From assembly GCA_049600855.1 (NCBI GenBank), contig JBMYQA010000122.1:1-15917 (forward strand): DNA of 15,917 bases, read 5' to 3'. Below, one piece after another: positions 14,251-15,917 of the stretch. This DNA comes from JBMYQA01 sp049600855 (lineage in GTDB: Bacteria > Bacteroidota > Bacteroidia > Cytophagales > Flammeovirgaceae). Position 1 is the first letter of the stretch. Every line of letters begins with the position of its first letter. The notes beneath the pieces are model-generated. The model had not been told where the DNA came from. It worked only from the letters and a program-made list of their open reading frames with translations, and did not search any database. The translations under genes were made by a program, and so were the position numbers.

Positions 14251-15339
14251 ATGCGGCATAATTATAAGGTAATCGGAGTCATGTCAGGTACTTCCCTCGA
14301 TGGGTTAGATATTGCATTCTGTGATTTTTCATTTGTGAATAAAAAATGGTTTTTCGAAATCATTACAGCGAAAACAATTCCCTATGATCGGGCGATGAAA
14401 AAAATGCTGCATAACCTAGATACCCGAACAGGCTTAGATTTAGCCATGTCAAACGTCAAGTTCGGCGAGTTTATTGGGGAACATGTAAAACAGTTTATCG
14501 AGGACAAACAAATTGAACCTGATTTTATTGCTAGTCATGGACATACGGTTTTTCACCAACCCATCGTTGGACTCACCTTACAAATTGGTAGTGGCGCAAC
14601 TATTGCCAGCATCTGTAATTTACCTGTAATTAATGATTTCCGTGTGGCTGATGTGGCGCTTGGAGGACAAGGAGCTCCGCTTGTGCCTATAGGTGACCGT
14701 TACCTTTTTTCTGATTATCAGTACTGCTTGAATTTAGGAGGCATTGCAAATATTTCTTATGAGACTTCCAGAGGGCGAGTAGCCTTAGATATTGCGCCGT
14801 GTAATATGGTGCTGAATCACCTCGCCAATCAGCTCGATATGGATTATGATCATCATGGTGAAACTGCTTATCAGGGCAAACCTTATAAAGAGCTCATCGA
14901 ATCATTAAATAATCTTGATTATTACCAAATGCCTCCGCCAAAATCATTGGGAAAAGAATGGGTAGACAAAAAGGTGTTGCCAATTATGGATGAATTCGAT
15001 GCCAGGCTTAAACACAAACTCAGTACCTTCTGTCATCATGTAGGGATTCAAGTCAGAAAAGTGTTGAAAGCTTCCAAAGTGCTTGATGGACCTAAACACA
15101 CCCGTAGCCAAATGCTGGTTACAGGAGGTGGCGCATTTAATAAATACTTAATTGAGCAAATTAATTATTACAATCCTACCCTGAATGTTACTATTCCAAG
15201 TGTAAACCTTATCCAATTTAAAGAAGCGCTCATTTTTGGTTTTCTTGGGGTGTTGCGATGGCGCAATGAGGTAAATTGTTTGCGAAGCGTTACAGGTGCT
15301 ATACGTGATAATTGTGGTGGCGTTTTGCATGAACCTTGA
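14251..15339 (+). CDS. anmK: Anhydro-N-acetylmuramic acid kinase AnmK
   Basis: Cleaves the 1,6-anhydro ring of anhydro-N-acetylmuramic acid and phosphorylates it with ATP to give MurNAc-6-phosphate, a cytoplasmic step in cell-wall recycling. The 362-residue protein starts with the phosphate-binding loop GVMSGTSLDG (9-18). ASHGHTVFHQP (94-104) and NDFRVADVALGGQGAPLVPIGD (128-149) carry the sugar-binding and catalytic region, and the second ATP-site motif is TGGGAFN near the C-terminus. DIAPCNMVLN (180-189) is a Bacteroidota-style version of the DxGPGN stretch in proteobacterial AnmK. Length and motif order are complete. MurQ, which would use the product, is not in the window. Confidence 0.95.
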   Translation: MRHNYKVIGVMSGTSLDGLDIAFCDFSFVNKKWFFEIITAKTIPYDRAMKKMLHNLDTRTGLDLAMSNVKFGEFIGEHVKQFIEDKQIEPDFIASHGHTVFHQPIVGLTLQIGSGATIASICNLPVINDFRVADVALGGQGAPLVPIGDRYLFSDYQYCLNLGGIANISYETSRGRVALDIAPCNMVLNHLANQLDMDYDHHGETAYQGKPYKELIESLNNLDYYQMPPPKSLGKEWVDKKVLPIMDEFDARLKHKLSTFCHHVGIQVRKVLKASKVLDGPKHTRSQMLVTGGGAFNKYLIEQINYYNPTLNVTIPSVNLIQFKEALIFGFLGVLRWRNEVNCLRSVTGAIRDNCGGVLHEP

Positions 15340-15379
15340 TGCATTTTAAGTAGTATTAATATTTATTAGCATCAATTTT
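15336..15379 (+). terminator. Possible terminator of anmK
   Basis: TTGATGC (15336-15342, overlapping the stop codon) and GCATCAA (15369-15375) form a perfect 7-bp stem around a 26-nt AT-rich loop, followed by TTTTG. The loop is long and the T-run short, so this is only a moderate candidate. Confidence 0.4.
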
Positions 15380-15520
15380 GTCCTGAAAAAAAACCTCTTG
15401 AGTAAACTAAAAGTTATTTTTTATAAGTTCAGAACTTTTCATTCACAAAGCACCTCACCTTTTAGGCAACTTTTTGTAAATGTTTGATGTATAGGCTGTT
15501 GAGCGGATTAAAAAAATGCA

Positions 15521-15543
15521 TTATTTAGATTCTCTCTAAATAA
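15521..15543. repeat. Perfect 9-bp hairpin in the anmK-hemA gap
   Basis: TTATTTAGA (15521-15529) and TCTAAATAA (15535-15543) pair perfectly around a 5-nt loop. No T-run follows on either strand. It lies just ahead of a second palindrome and a candidate promoter, suggesting a regulatory site. Confidence 0.5.
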
Positions 15544-15550
15544 CAAGCGA

Positions 15551-15594
15551 ATAACTATAGTTATGGGTTGATTAAAGATTGGAATGTATCTTTG
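15551..15594 (+). promoter_or_regulatory. Palindrome and candidate promoter upstream of hemA remnant
   Basis: ATAACTATAGTTAT (15551-15564) is a perfect 14-bp palindrome. Three bases later come TTG (15568-15570), a 16-bp spacer and TATCTTTG (15587-15594), an exact TAnnTTTG match, though the spacer is shorter than usual. The palindrome abuts the -33 element, a natural operator position. The leader to the hemA ATG would be about 160 nt and contains a CATCAGT/ACTGATG hairpin (15623-15647). Confidence 0.45.
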
Positions 15595-15763
15595 CCTCGA
15601 AGCTTGTTTGAGCCTATAATTTCATCAGTGATACTTTAATACTGATGAATATCATGAACTTTTTTGAGATCAATCAAATTATGTTCAGTTCAAAAGGTTT
15701 ATTTATTGTACCCTCATTCAATTAATTTAAACTTAAGCAGCGCTTCACAGAAATGTAGACACT

Positions 15764-15859
15764 ATGCAGCATCAATTTAAAGCCATATCTCTTTCGTATA
15801 AACAAACCCCACTAAACATCCGGGAACAGGTTTCAATCAATGAAAATGTTTATTTTTGA
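15764..15859 (+). pseudogene. hemA: 5' fragment of glutamyl-tRNA reductase gene (broken)
   Basis: HemA reduces glutamyl-tRNA to glutamate-1-semialdehyde, the first step of C5-pathway tetrapyrrole synthesis. The reading frame starts MQHQFKAISLSYKQTPLNI and continues REQVSINEN, which matches the start of Bacteroidota HemA: the beta-strand, then the HKxAPxxxRE-like motif (here SYKQTPLNIRE). After residue 28 it reads VYF and stops (TGA 15857-15859). The sequence in any frame to the window end does not look like HemA. Either a mobile element or rearrangement interrupts the gene at about 15847, or this is a partial duplicate, or a sequence error or contig junction lies here. The CNRTE motif that normally follows at about residue 50 is not seen before the window ends. 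Confidence 0.6.
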
Positions 15860-15917
15860 TAAAAAATACCAATACCAAGTTGAAAGTTGAAAAATGCCTT
15901 ACCAACAGGGGTGTCAG

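Noticed and set aside
15840..15917. Possible insertion-sequence end at the right edge of the window
   Set aside because: No terminal repeat, target duplication or transposase is visible before the window ends, so I do not call a mobile element.

Overview
The window looks like a chromosomal segment of a gliding-type Bacteroidota, most likely order Cytophagales. The evidence is a linked gldF-gldG pair (gliding-motility ABC proteins), a Bacteroidota-type AnmK, several -7 elements of the form TAnnTTTG, and starts without Shine-Dalgarno sequences. Base composition is AT-rich throughout, and the protein-coding genes look native rather than transferred. I found no phage, CRISPR array, transposase or complete insertion sequence.

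Layout. Positions 1-614 hold no convincing gene, only inverted repeats and a promoter. Positions 615-5266 form an operon-like run on the + strand: membrane-fusion adaptor, MacB-type ABC permease, TolC-family outer-membrane channel, and a GNAT acetyltransferase whose start overlaps the tolC stop. Together they describe a tripartite export pump, but no ATP-binding subunit is present. Positions 5321-6391 (- strand) encode a membrane protein with two zinc fingers and an unrecognised extracytoplasmic domain. Positions 6633-9128 hold gldF and gldG, followed by a long perfect inverted repeat that starts on the gldG stop codon and then a strong terminator. Positions 9420-9956 encode a membrane-anchored SRPBCC protein and 10156-10707 encode MsrA, each with its own promoter.

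On the - strand, tRNA-His (14060-13987) with its terminator is followed by valS (13806-11170) with its own terminator. Then anmK (14251-15339, +) recycles anhydro-muropeptide sugar. The window closes with a 424-bp non-coding stretch rich in palindromes, and the first ~28 codons of hemA (glutamyl-tRNA reductase), after which the reading frame breaks.

Most genes are ordinary housekeeping or envelope functions. The points most worth a second look are the 22-bp inverted repeat on the gldG stop codon, the broken hemA start, the RanBP2-like zinc-finger membrane protein, an 11-bp element shared by two promoters, and a nested structure between tRNA-His and valS. I see no clear evidence for a large undescribed multi-gene system.
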